Shown: piece after piece, positions 10,550 through 20,988 of the stretch
Layout of the letters: each line of letters begins with the position of its first letter
Numbering within the stretch: position 1 is the first letter of the stretch
Origin: Hordeum vulgare subsp. vulgare
Lineage: Eukaryota; Streptophyta; Magnoliopsida; Poales; Poaceae
Assembly: GCF_904849725.1 (NCBI RefSeq)
Contig: NC_058519.1
Coordinates: 650,989,387-651,053,386, forward strand
Reading direction: 5' to 3'
Length of the DNA stretch: 64,000 nt
The notes under the pieces: generated by a model
What the model was told of the DNA's origin: nothing
Database searches by the model: none
The model's input: only the letters and a program-made list of their open reading frames with translations
Position numbers and translations under genes: made by a program

Positions 10550-12325
10550 TGTTGGAAATATGCCCTAGAGGCAATAATAAAGTGGTTATTATTATATTTC
10601 CTAGTTCATGATAATTGTGTATTATTCATGCTATAATTGTATTAACCAAAAACCATAATACATGTGTGAATATATAGATCACAATGTGTCCCTAGTGAGC
10701 CTCTAGTTGGCTAGCTCGTTGGTCAATAGATGATCATGGTCTCCTGATCATGGACATTGGATGTCATTGATAACGGGATCACGTCATTAGGAGAATGATG
10801 TGATGGACAAGACCCAATCCTAAGCATAGCAATATATCGTGTTGTTCGTCTGCTAAAGCTTTTCTAATGTCGAATATCATTTCCTTAGACCATGAGATTG
10901 TGCAACTCCCGGATACCGTAGGAGTGCTTTGGGTGTATCAAACGTCACAACGTAACTGGGTGATTATAAAGGTGCACTACAGGTGTCTCCGAAAGTGTCT
11001 GTTGGGTTGGTACGAATCGAGACTGTGATTTATCACTCTGTGTGACGGAGAGGTATCTCTGGGACCACTCGGTAATGCATCATCATACTGAGCTCAATGT
11101 GACTACGGAGTTAGCCACGGGATGATGTGTTACGGTACGAGTAAAGAGACTTGTCGGTAACGAGATTGAACAAGGTATAGGGATACCACGATCAAATCAC
11201 GGGCAAGTGTCATACCAGTAGACAAAGGGAACTGCATACTGGATTGATTGAATCCCCGACATCGTGGTTCATCCGATGAGATCATCGTGGAACATGTGGG
11301 AGCCAACATGGGTATCTAGATCCCGTTGTTGGTTATTGACCGGAGAGGTGTCTCGGTCATGTATGCATGGTTCCCGAACCCGTAGGGTCTACACACTTAA
11401 GGTTCGATGACGCTAGGGTTATTATGGGAATAGTATACGTGGTTACCGAAGGTTGTTCGGAGTCCCGGATGAGATCCAGGACGTCACGAGGAGTTCCGAA
11501 ATGGTTCAGAGGTAAAGATTCATATATAGGAAGTGGAGTTTTGATCGTCGGAAGAGTTTCGGAGATCGTCGGTATTGTACCGGGACCACCGGAAGGGTTC
11601 CGGGGGTCCACCGGGAAGGGCCACCAGCCCCGAAGGGCTACGTGGGCCAAGAGTGGAAGGGAACCAGCCCCTAGATGGGCTGGTGCGCCTCCCACTTCCG
11701 CCTAAGGCGCACAAGAGGGAAGGGTGGGCTAACCCTAGGTGTGGTGGGCTTGCCGTGGGTGGCAAGCCACCCTAGGACGCCGCCTCCTCCTCCACTTGGC
11801 CACTAGCCCTCTCCCATCTAGGGCTGTCGCACCACCTAGGGTGGAAACCCTAGGGGTGGTGCACCCTCTCCTCCCTCTCCTCCTATATAAACCCAAGGGT
11901 TTGGAGCTGCTAGACACAAGTTCTTCCACCACCAAGGCGGAGCCCTACTCCTCGTACTCCTCGTCCTCTGTAGCGCTTGGCAAAGCCGTGTCGGAGTACC
12001 ACACAGCTCCACCGTCACCATGCCGTCGTGCTGCCGGAGCTCTCCCTCAACCTCTCCTCTCTCCTTGCTAGATCAAGGCGTAGGAGACGTCACCGGGGTG
12101 CACGTGTGTTGAACACGGAGGCGTCGTTGTTCGACGCTTGGATCGGAATCCATCACGATCTGAATCGCTACGAGTACGACTCCATCAACTGCGTTCTAGT
12201 AACGCTTCCGCTTAGCGATCTTCAAAGGTATGAAGATGCTCTACCCCATTGCTCGTTGTTGGTTTCTCCTAGATAGATCCTTGTGAAGCGTAGGAAATTT
12301 TTCGAAATTACCACATTCCCCAACA
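10550..12325 (+). mobile_element. Solo LTR, Angela/WIS/BARE-1 group copia
   Basis: Starts TGTTGGAAATATGCCCTAGA and ends CCCCAACA, 1776 bp, flanked by perfect 5-bp duplications ATTCA at 10545-10549 and 12326-12330. A TATA box (TATATAAA, 11884-11891) marks the U3/R area. No internal coding sequence, primer site or second LTR lies next to it, so it is a solo LTR left by LTR-LTR recombination. Confidence 0.9.
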
Positions 12326-12423
12326 ATTCAGTATGCATTTAGAGTATTAAGTAAAAACATAGTAATGCTTGGAGGATAATGACATGATGTAGACTAATTA
12401 AATCCAATTGATATGAATGATCC

Positions 12424-13951
12424 TGATACGTCCATTTTGCATCATGCTTTCATGTTGATATTTATTGCTTTATGGGCTGTTATATTACTTTGTGGTACCA
12501 TATTTATGCCTTTTCTCTCTTATTTTGCAAGGTTTATTTGAAGAGGGAGAATTCAGGCAGCTGGAATTCTGGACTGGAAAAAGGAGCAAATCTTAGTCCA
12601 CTATTCTGCACATCTCCAAATGCCCTCAAAAGTTACGTGGGATTTTTTGGGATTATATAAAAAATACTGGGTGAAAGAAGTACCAGAGGGGGCTACCAGG
12701 GTGCCACAAGCCCTGCCACCGCCACCTCCCCCTGGTGGCGGAGGGCAAGCTTGTGGGCCCCCTGACGGCTCACTGGCCCCCCTCTTTTGCTATATGAAGG
12801 GTTTCGTTCCAGAAAAAATCAATCGAGAGCTTTTTCGTGGTTTCGCCGCCGCCACGAGGCGGAACTTGAGCAGATCCAATCTAGAGCTCCGGCAGGATGA
12901 TCCTGCCGGGGAAACTTCCCTCCCGGAGGGGGAAATCGTCGCCATCGTCATCACCAACACTCCTCTCGTTGGAGGGGAGGCATATTCATCAACATCTTCA
13001 TCAGCACCATCTCCTCTCCAATCCCTAGTTCATCTCTTGTAACCAATCTTCATCTCGCGACTCCGATTGGTACTTGTAAGGTTACTAGTAGTGTTGATTA
13101 CTCTTTGTAGTTGATGCTAGTTGGATTACTTGGTGGAAGAGTTTATGTTCAGATCCTTGATGCTATTCATTACACCTTTGATCATGATTATGATTATGCT
13201 TTTTGAGTAGTTACTTTTGTTCCCGAGGACATGGGATAAGTCATGCTGATAATAGTCATGTGAATTTGATATTCGTTCGGTATTTTGATATGATGTATGT
13301 TGTCTTTTCCTCTAGTGGTGTTATGTGAACGTCGACTACATAACACTTCACCATATTTGGGCCTAGAGGAAGGCATTGGGGAGTAGTAATTAGATGATGG
13401 GTTGCTGGAGTGACAGAAGCTTAAACCCAGTCTATGCGTTGCTTCGTAAGGGGCTGATTTGGATCCACTAGTTTAATGCTATGGTTAGACGTTGTCTTAA
13501 TTCTTCTTTCGTAGTTGCGGATGCTTGCGAGAGGGGTTAATCATAAGTGGGATGCTTGTCCAAGTAAGGGCAGTACCCAAGCGCCGGTCCACCCACATAT
13601 CAAACTATCAAAGTAACGAACGCGAATCATATGAACATGATGAAACTAGCATGACAGAAATTCCCGTGTGTCCTCGGGAGTGTTTTTCCTCCTATAAGAC
13701 TTTGTTCAGGCTTGTACCTTGCTACAAAAGGGATTGGGCCACTTGCTGCACCGTTGCTACTACTTGTTACTTGTTACTTTTCGCTTGCTATGTTTCACCT
13801 CACTACACCATCACTTGTTACCGCTACTTTCAGTGCTTGCAGTTATTACCTTGCTGAAAACCGTTTATCAGAGCCTTCTGCTCCTCGTTGGGTTCAACAC
13901 TCTTACTTATAGAAAGGACTACGATTGATCCCCTATACTTGGGGGTCATCA
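12424..13951 (+). repeat. 5' LTR of element A
   Basis: 1528 bp from TGATACGTCCATTTTGCATC to GGGGGTCATCA. The two parts of the 3' LTR sum to about 1527 bp. It carries a long hairpin at 12703-12757 and a TATA-like CTATATGAAGG near 12791. Confidence 0.88.
12703..12757 (+). promoter_or_regulatory. GC-rich inverted repeat upstream of TATA in the LTR of element A
   Basis: Arms 12703-12726 and 12734-12757 around a 7-base loop. 18 of 24 positions pair, in two blocks of eight (CCACAAGC outer, CCGCCACC inner) with an internal bulge. The same structure is at 39894-39947 in the 3' LTR. Confidence 0.65.
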
Positions 13952-13962
13952 AGACTCTTTTC

Positions 13963-13980
13963 TGGCGCCGTTGCCGGGGA
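13963..13980 (+). other. Primer binding site, complementary to tRNA-Asp
   Basis: TGGCGCCGTTGCCGGGGA, 11 bp after the LTR, matches the complement of the 3' end of plant tRNA-Asp(GUC) with its CCA. This is the usual primer of Athila-clade elements. Confidence 0.8.
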
Positions 13981-14043
13981 GTGAAGCGCCTTTGGTAAGG
14001 AAACATTTATATACTGTGCTGAAATTTATTGTCACTTGTCACT

Positions 14044-16179
14044 ATGGAAACTGTTCCTTTGAGGAGTTTGTTCAGGGTATCTTCACCACGAACGGAAGCA
14101 TGAGGAGTTGTTCCTCGACCTGAGGTACCTACTGAAAATATCTTTTATGAAATTCCTTCGGGTATGCTTGAGAAACTGTTGGCTAATCCTTTTACACGAG
14201 ATGGATCTTCACATCGAGACTTGCATCTAATCTATGTAGATGAAGTTTGTGGTTTATTTAAGCTTGAAGGTTTGCCCGAGGATGAGGTAAAGAAGAAAGT
14301 CTTTCCTTTATCTTTGAAGGATAAGGCGTTGACATGGTATAGGCTATGTGATGATACTGGATCATGGGACTACAATCGGTTGAAATTGGAATTTCATCAA
14401 AACTTTTATCCTATGCATTTAGTACATCGTGGTCGAAACTTTATTTATAACTTTTGGCCTCGTGACAGGGAAAGCATAACTCAAGCTTGGGGGAGGCTTA
14501 AATCAATGCTATATCCATGCCCCAATCATGAGCTCTCGAGAGAAATCATCACTCAAAACTTTTATGCTCGGCTTTCTCATGAAGATCGTACCATGCTTGA
14601 CACTGCTTGTACCGGTTCTTTTATGAAGAAGGATATTGAGCACAAGTGGAATTTATTGGAGAGAATCAAACGTAACTCTGAAGATTGGGAGCTGGAGGAA
14701 GGTAAGGAGTCAGGTATGAATTTCCAGTTTGATTGCGTTAAATCTTTTGTTGAGACAAACACTTCTAGAGATTTTAGCGCTAAGTATGGACTTGACTCTG
14801 AGATAGTAGCTTCTCTATGTGAATCTTTTGCTGCTCATGTTGATCTTCCCAAAGAGAAGTGGTTTAAGTATCATCCTCCTGTAGAAAGCAATATAGTCAA
14901 AACCAATCTAGTTGAGGAGAAAGTCATTGCTTTTAGTGATCCTGTTGTTCCTTGTGCTTACACTGAGAAACCACCATACCCTGCTAGGATAAAGGATTAT
15001 TCTAAAGCTCCAACTGTGATACGTAGGGGTTACATTAGACCACTTGCACCCCCTAAGGAGATTAGAGTTGAACCTAGTGTTGCTATTATCAAAGATCTCT
15101 TAGCCGAAGACATAGATGGGCATGTTATCAAATTCGGTGAGGACTCCGCTAGAATTGCTAAACCTCACGCCAAAGACAAATACAGACCTGTAGTTGGCCT
15201 GCCCGTTGTTTCTGTCAAGATAGGAGATCACTGTTACCATGGTTTATGTGATATGGGAGCTAGTGTTAGTGCAATACCCCGTTCTCTATATGATGAAATC
15301 AAAGATGAGATTGCACCTGCTGAGTTAGAACCCATTGATGTCACTATTATGCTAGCTAATAGAGACACTATCTGCCCTCTAGGAATTGTGAGAGACGTAG
15401 AAGTCCTGTGTGGTAAGACGAAGTATCCTACTGATTTCCTCGTCCTTGGTACTGCACAAGATAACTTTTGTCCCATCATATTTGGTAGACCCTTTCTCAA
15501 CACTGTCAATGCTCACATTGATTGCATTAAGCAGACTGTCACAGTTAGTTTCGAGGGTGTGTCTCATGAATTTAACTTCTCCAAGTTTGGAAGACAACCC
15601 CATGAAAAAGAGTCGTCTGGAAGGGATGAAATTAGTGCTCTCGCCTCTATTGCCGTACCTCCTACGGATCCTTTAGAGCAATATCTGCTTGAGCATGAAA
15701 ATGATATGCATATGGAGGAGAGAGATGAGATATATAAAATTGTCTTCGGACAATATCCTATTCTCAAGAATAATCTGCCTGTTGAACTGCTTGGGGATCC
15801 TCCCCCACCAAAGGGTGATCCTATGTTTGAGCTTAAACAGTTGCCTGATACTCTTAAGTATGCCTATCTTGATGAGAAGGAGATATATCCTGTTATTGTT
15901 AGTGCTCTCCTCTCAGAGCACGAAGAGAAGAAGTTACTAAAAACTCTGAGGAAGCACCGTGCTGCTATTGGATATACTCTTGATGATCTTAAGGGTATTA
16001 GTCCCACTCTATGTCAGCACAAGATTAAAACCGATCCTGACTTTAAACCAGTTGTTGATCAGCAAAGGAGATTAAATCCTAAGATGAAAGAGGTCGTTAG
16101 AAAAGAAATATTAAAGCTTCTGGAAGCAGGAATCATTTATCCTATTGCTCATAGTGATTGGGTAAGTCCAGTACATTGC
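14044..16179 (+). pseudogene. gag, protease and start of RT of element A
   Basis: One frame from ATG 14044 with an in-frame TGA at 14101-14103. After the stop it is open from about 14104 (first ATG 14164) through 16179, where a nested LTR interrupts it. The gag part (about residues 40-230) has the retrotransposon gag signature: a PLSLKDKALTWY stretch followed by W..L...F...F. No CCHC knuckle is seen, which is common in this clade. The protease lies near 15250 (LCDMGASVSAIP). The frame then enters the RT N-terminus (KMKEVVRKEILKLLEAG, HSDWVSPVHC). Without the stop it would be Gag-Pol in one frame. The part after 15480 is duplicated at 32198. Confidence 0.85.
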
Positions 16180-16339
16180 TGTTAGAGCATATATCTCCAT
16201 ATGTGGTTTTGGTAATTGATGACAATTCCTATGGACTAATGGTTGCCTTAAGTTACATTCATAGGATTTGTCCATAGGCACTTCTTGAAGTCCATCTGTT
16301 GGGTTCAAGGAGTTTATATGATGACCAAGATGGTATTCA

Positions 16340-18151
16340 TGTTGGAAATATGCCCTAGAGGCAATAATAAATTAGTTATTATTATATTTCTTAGTTCATG
16401 ATAATCGTTTATTATCCATGCTATAATTGTATTGATTGGAAACACAATACTTGTGTGGATGCATAGACAAAACACTGTCCCTAGTAAGCCTCTAGTTGAC
16501 TAGCTCGTTAATCAAAGATGGTCAAGGTTTCCTGGCCATAGGCAAGTGTTGTCACTTGATAACGGGATCACATCATTAGGAGAATCATGTGATGGACTAG
16601 ACCCAAACTAATAGACGTAGCATGTTGATCGTGTCATTTTGTTGCTACTGTTTTCTGCGTGTCAAGTATTTATTCCTATGACCATGAGATCATATAACTC
16701 ACTGACACCGGAGGAATGCTTTGTGTGTATCAAACGTCGCAACGTAACTGGGTGACTATAAAGATGCTCTACAGGTATCTCCGAAGGTGTTAGTTGAGTT
16801 AGTATGGATCAAGACTGGGATTTGTCACTCCGTGTGAACGGAGAGGTATCTCGGGGCCCACTCGGTAATACAACATCACACACAAGCCTTGCAAGCAATG
16901 TAACTTAGTGTAAGTTGCGGGATCTTGTATTACGGAACGAGTAAAGAGACTTGCCAGTAAACGAGATTGAAATAGGTATACGGATACTGACGATTGAATC
17001 TCGGGCAAGTAACATACCGAAGGACAAAGGGAATGACATACGGGATTATATGAATCCTTGGCACTGAGGTTCAAACGATAAGATCTTCGTAGAATATGTA
17101 GGATCCAATATGGGCATCCAGGTCCCGCTATTGGATATTGACCGAGGAGTCTCTCGGGTCATGTCTACATAGTTCTCGAACCCGCAGGGTCTGCACACTT
17201 AAGGTTCGACGTTGTTTTATGCGTATTTGAGTTATATGGTTGGTTACCGAATGTTGTTCGGAGTCCCAGATGAGATCACGGACGTCACGAGGGTTTCCGG
17301 AATGGTCCGGAAACGAAGATTGATATATAGGATGACCTCATTTGGTTACCGGAAGGTTTTCGTGCATTACCGGAAAAGTTTCGGGCTCATCGGTAGTGTA
17401 CCGGGAGTGCCGGGAGGGGTGCCGGGGACCATCGGGAGGGGTGTCACGCCCCAAGGGGTCTCATGGGCTATGGGAAGAGATAAACCAGCCCCTAGTGGGC
17501 TGGAATAAGTTCCCACTAAGGCCCATAAGGTTTGAGAAGGAAAAAACACAAGGTGGAAAGAGTTTCCAAGTGGGAAGGTGGAATCCTACTCCAAGTAGGA
17601 TTGGAGTAGGACTCCTCCACCACCAATTTCGGCCAAACCTTTAGGTTTTGAGGCTGCCTCCTCCCCTCCCTCCCACCTATATATACGGAGGTTTTAGGGC
17701 TGATTTGAGACGACTTTTCTCACGGCTGCCCGACCACATACCTCCATAGTTTTTCCTCTAGATTGCGTTTCTGCGGAGCTCGGGCGGAGCCCTGCTGAGA
17801 CAAGATCATCACCAACCTCCGGAGCGCCGTCACTCTGCCGGAGAACTCTTCTACCTCTCCGTCTCTCTTGCTGGATCAAGAAGGCCGAGATCATCGTCGA
17901 GTTGTACGTGTGCTGAACGCGGAGGTGCCGTCCGTTCGGTACTAGATCGTGGGACTGATCGCGGGATTGTTCGCGGGGCGGATCGAGGGACGTGAGGACG
18001 TTCCACTACATCAACCGCGTTCACTAACGCTTCTGCTGTACGATCTACAAGGGTACGTAGATCACTCATCCCCTCTCGTAGATGGACATCACCATGATAG
18101 GTCTTCGTGCGCGTAGGAAATTTTTTGTTTCCCTTGCGACGTTCCCCAACA
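16340..18151 (+). mobile_element. Solo LTR, Angela/WIS group, nested in the 2.7-kb LTR
   Basis: 1812 bp, TGTTGGAAATATGCCCTAGA to CCCCAACA, with duplications ATTCA at 16335-16339 and 18152-18156. The 3' part (U5 end with GCGACGTTCCCCAACA) matches the solo LTR at 46023-47834, which has the same length but opposite orientation, so the two are one subfamily. Confidence 0.9.
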
Positions 18152-18157
18152 ATTCAA

Positions 18158-18411
18158 GGTATTATCCAAAGAATGGTCATAGAGACACATGGTTGATCAA
18201 GATCTCAGACAAAGAGTAAATCAAGATGATCAACACACAAAGCATACAAGATGTACCGAGAATGATCAAGTGATCCCATGGTATGGTATTATCCAAAGAA
18301 TGGTCATAGAGACACATGGTTGATCAAGATCTCAGACAAAGAGTAAATCAAGATGATCAACACACAAAGCGTACAAGATGTACCGAGAGGGATCAAGTGA
18401 TCCCATGGTAT
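18158..18411 (+). repeat. Tandem duplication, 2 x 127 bp
   Basis: The block starting GGTATTATCCAAAGAATGG at 18158 recurs at 18285, differing at only a few bases. It lies in the 5' part of the 2.7-kb LTR. Confidence 0.8.
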
Positions 18412-19206
18412 GGTAAGCATTGTCCATTACGTGTTATGTACTAACCCATGGTCTTCGTGAGAGTTCTATGTGGGGGTTAGGTGTGTTTCCATGGGCTTGC
18501 GTCAAAGGGAAGATCTCATACAACCCATGAAGTATGACGTCAAGTTGTGATCATCATCAAGATTGCGATGTGCAAGTTCGAGTGGATCAACACGAAGATA
18601 TCATGCTTGAAGCTTGCCGTCCATTGTGGTGGCAATGGACTTGTGAAGATATGCTGAAGAGTGGCTCACCCATAGTGAGTATGGGAGAGCAATCAACTAG
18701 TCTTCATCAAGCCAACGCAATCAAGAAAGGTGGTCCATCTTGAGGAAGCCAAGATCATCATCATCTAGCTCAAGAGGACGAGGTGCAAGGTATAGGTTTG
18801 CCCTTGATAGGTTTTCTGTTTAGGATAGATTGCTATACTATCAAGGGGGGCTCTCAAGTGAGTAGCTTGATCGTATCGTTCGTTGAGAGCTCAAACCATT
18901 TGCATCCTTGCATCATACTTCTTGGTTCTTGTTTGGTGTTCCTCTTTGTGAGTTTTAGAGCTTATGGTCATCTTCGTGACAAGCTCGAGTTCATCGAAAA
19001 CGGAGTCCATATGCATCTACTATGATGTTTTCGATGTTGGAGTTTTTGCTGGTTCTTCATTCATAGAGATCTCACATCTCTATATCATTGGCATTTTTAT
19101 ATGTGCATGGTCGCTGTTTGGATAGCTCTTGTCGTCCTGAATCCAACAAGCTTGGGTTTGCTCGATTCAGAGCTCGTATGCGAAAGTTATGGCTGTTTCA
19201 GTGGCG

Positions 19207-19553
19207 AGCGGTAGTACCGCTGGACCTAGCGGTAGTACCGCTAGAGTTGGCGGTAGTACCACTGGCCCTAGTGGTAGTACCGCTAGAGCTGGCGGTAGTA
19301 CCGCCCCTGGCCAGCGGTAGTACCGCTCCAAGTTTTTAGTACCGTCATCTTTGCGGTAGTACTGCGTCGGACATTTTTGCGAAGACTTTCTTGGCGGTGG
19401 TAGTGCCTTTGCACTACCAGGGGCCCAGCGGTAGTACCGCTGGGGCCAGCGGTAGTACCGCTGCAACCAGCGGTAGTACCGCCCCTGGTCAGTGGTAGTA
19501 CCGCTGGAATGCCAGCGGTAGTACCGCTGCAGCCAGCGGTAGTACCGCTGGAG
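19207..19553 (+). repeat. Array of palindromic 15-mers AGCGGTAGTACCGCT
   Basis: Thirteen or more full or degenerate copies, spaced irregularly by short GC-rich linkers such as GGAC or GGCC. Each unit is a 7+1+7 palindrome. The array ends about 40 bp before the TATA box at 19597. Confidence 0.85.
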
Positions 19554-19596
19554 CTCGGGCAGAAAATGGGGGTAACGGTCTGATTCCTTCCCCCAC

Positions 19597-19604
19597 TATA
19601 TAAA
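19597..19604 (+). promoter_or_regulatory. TATA box of the 2.7-kb LTR
   Basis: TATATAAA in a C-rich context, just after the palindrome array and before a pyrimidine-rich leader. Confidence 0.55.
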
Positions 19605-20140
19605 GGTGGTCTTCTTCCCCCTTGGTCTTATCTATCCGTTGAGCTCTTGTTCTACCTCCATTGTTGACATTCTTAGAGCTTGCTTACTCTCAATCCCTCC
19701 AATGATTCTTGCTTGTTCTTGAGGGAAAATAGAGAGGAGATCTAGATCCACATCTCCACCAATCACTTTCTCCTCTATGTGAGGGGAACCCCTTAGATCT
19801 TGATCTTGGAGTTCTTTGTGAGCTCCTTGTTCTTCCTCTCATATTTCTCCATAGCTTTCGTTGTTGTGGAGGGATTTGAGTGTGAGGGACTTGACCACTT
19901 CGTGTGTTCTTGCCATTGCATTGCATTAGTTGCATCGGTTTGAGTTCTCCACGGTGATACGTGGAAGTGAATTTTGAGAAGCTTATTACCTTCGGTACTT
20001 AGTACCCTAGATATTGTTCTTCGCGGATGCTTTGGCGTCCTAGAAGCTTGGTGGTGTCTCGGAGCTCAATCATTGTGGTGTGAAGCTCCGGGCAAGCGTC
20101 GGGGTCTCCAATTAGGTTGTGGAGATTGCCCCGAGCAATT

Positions 20141-20252
20141 TGTACGGGTACCGGTAACCTCCCCCAAGGGTTGCCACGTGTACGGGTTCGGTGACCGCCC
20201 CCAAGGTTTGCCATTTGTACGGGTTCGGTGACCGCCCTCAAGGGTCCCTTAG
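20141..20252 (+). repeat. Three tandem units of 37-38 bp
   Basis: Units begin TGTACGGG at 20141, 20179 and 20216, each containing CGGT(A/G)ACC and a CCCCAAGG-like end. They lie in the 3' part of the 2.7-kb LTR. Confidence 0.7.
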
Positions 20253-20673
20253 TGGAATCACGGCATCTTGCATTGTGCGAGGGCGTGAGGAGATTACGGT
20301 GGCCTTAGTGGCATCTTGGGGAGCATTGTGCCTCCACACCGCTCTAACGGAGATTAGCATCCGCAAGGGTGTGAACTTCGGCATACATCATCGTCTCCCC
20401 GTGCCTCGGTTATCTCTTACCCGAACCCTTTACTTATGCACTTTACTTTGTGATAGACATATTGTTTATTGTAATATATCTTGCTATCACTTAGTTGTTT
20501 ATCTTGCTTAGCATAAGTTGTTGGTGCACATAGGTGAGCCTAGTTGTTTGTAGGTTTTGTGCTTGACATATTAAACATTAGTTTTATTCCGCATTTGTTC
20601 AAGCCTAAACCTTAATTATTTTAAAGCACCTATTCACCCCCCCTCTAGGCGACATCCCCATCCTTTCAATTGC

Positions 20674-20900
20674 GTACCTAAGAAGGGAGGTATCACCGTC
20701 GTTCCTAATGATAAGGATGAACTAATCCCACAAAGGATTATTACCGGCTATAGGATGGTGATAGACTTCCGGAAACTGAACAAGGCAACCAGGAAAGATC
20801 ATTATCCTTTGCCGTTTATCGACCAAATGCTAGAAAGGCTATCAAAACACACACACTTCTGCTTTCTAGACGGTTATTCAGGTTTCTCGCAAATACCTGT
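20674..20900 (+). pseudogene. RT fragment of element A between two insertions
   Basis: Continues the RT frame after the nested LTR: VPKKRGITVVPNDKDELIPQ, then MVIDFRKLNKA, HYPLPFIDQMLERL and FCFLDGYSGFSQIP. It is cut by the CCTGT target site of the Angela-group element and resumes at 34902. Confidence 0.85.
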
Positions 20901-20988
20901 TGCTGGGTAACGTAGCATAAATTCAAAAAATTTCCTATGCATATTCAGATCTTCCTATGGAGAGACCAGCAACGAGAGAGGGGTGAGT

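Larger units (their letters stand above)
16180..20668 (+). mobile_element. LTR of about 2.7 kb inserted in pol of element A, unnamed family, apparently solo
   Basis: Starts TGTTAGAGCATATATCTCC, ends CCCCATCCTTTCA, with perfect duplications ATTGC at 16175-16179 and 20669-20673. After removing the nested solo LTR it is about 2.67 kb. There is no interior and no second copy, so it is read as a solo LTR. The end (a C-run, then CTCTAG...CCTTTCA) resembles SIRE/Maximus-type copia LTR ends; the family is inferred. The uninterrupted site is preserved in the duplicated pol segment at 32893-32897, which confirms both boundaries. TATATAAA lies at 19597-19604. Confidence 0.8.

Noticed and set aside
11357..12276. 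Group of 60-112-codon frames on both strands
   Set aside because: Within the Angela-group solo LTR. LTRs of this group are non-coding.
19207..19553. Repeat-spacer pattern that could be mistaken for a CRISPR array
   Set aside because: Units are 15-bp palindromes with very short irregular linkers in a plant LTR. There are no unique spacers of constant length.
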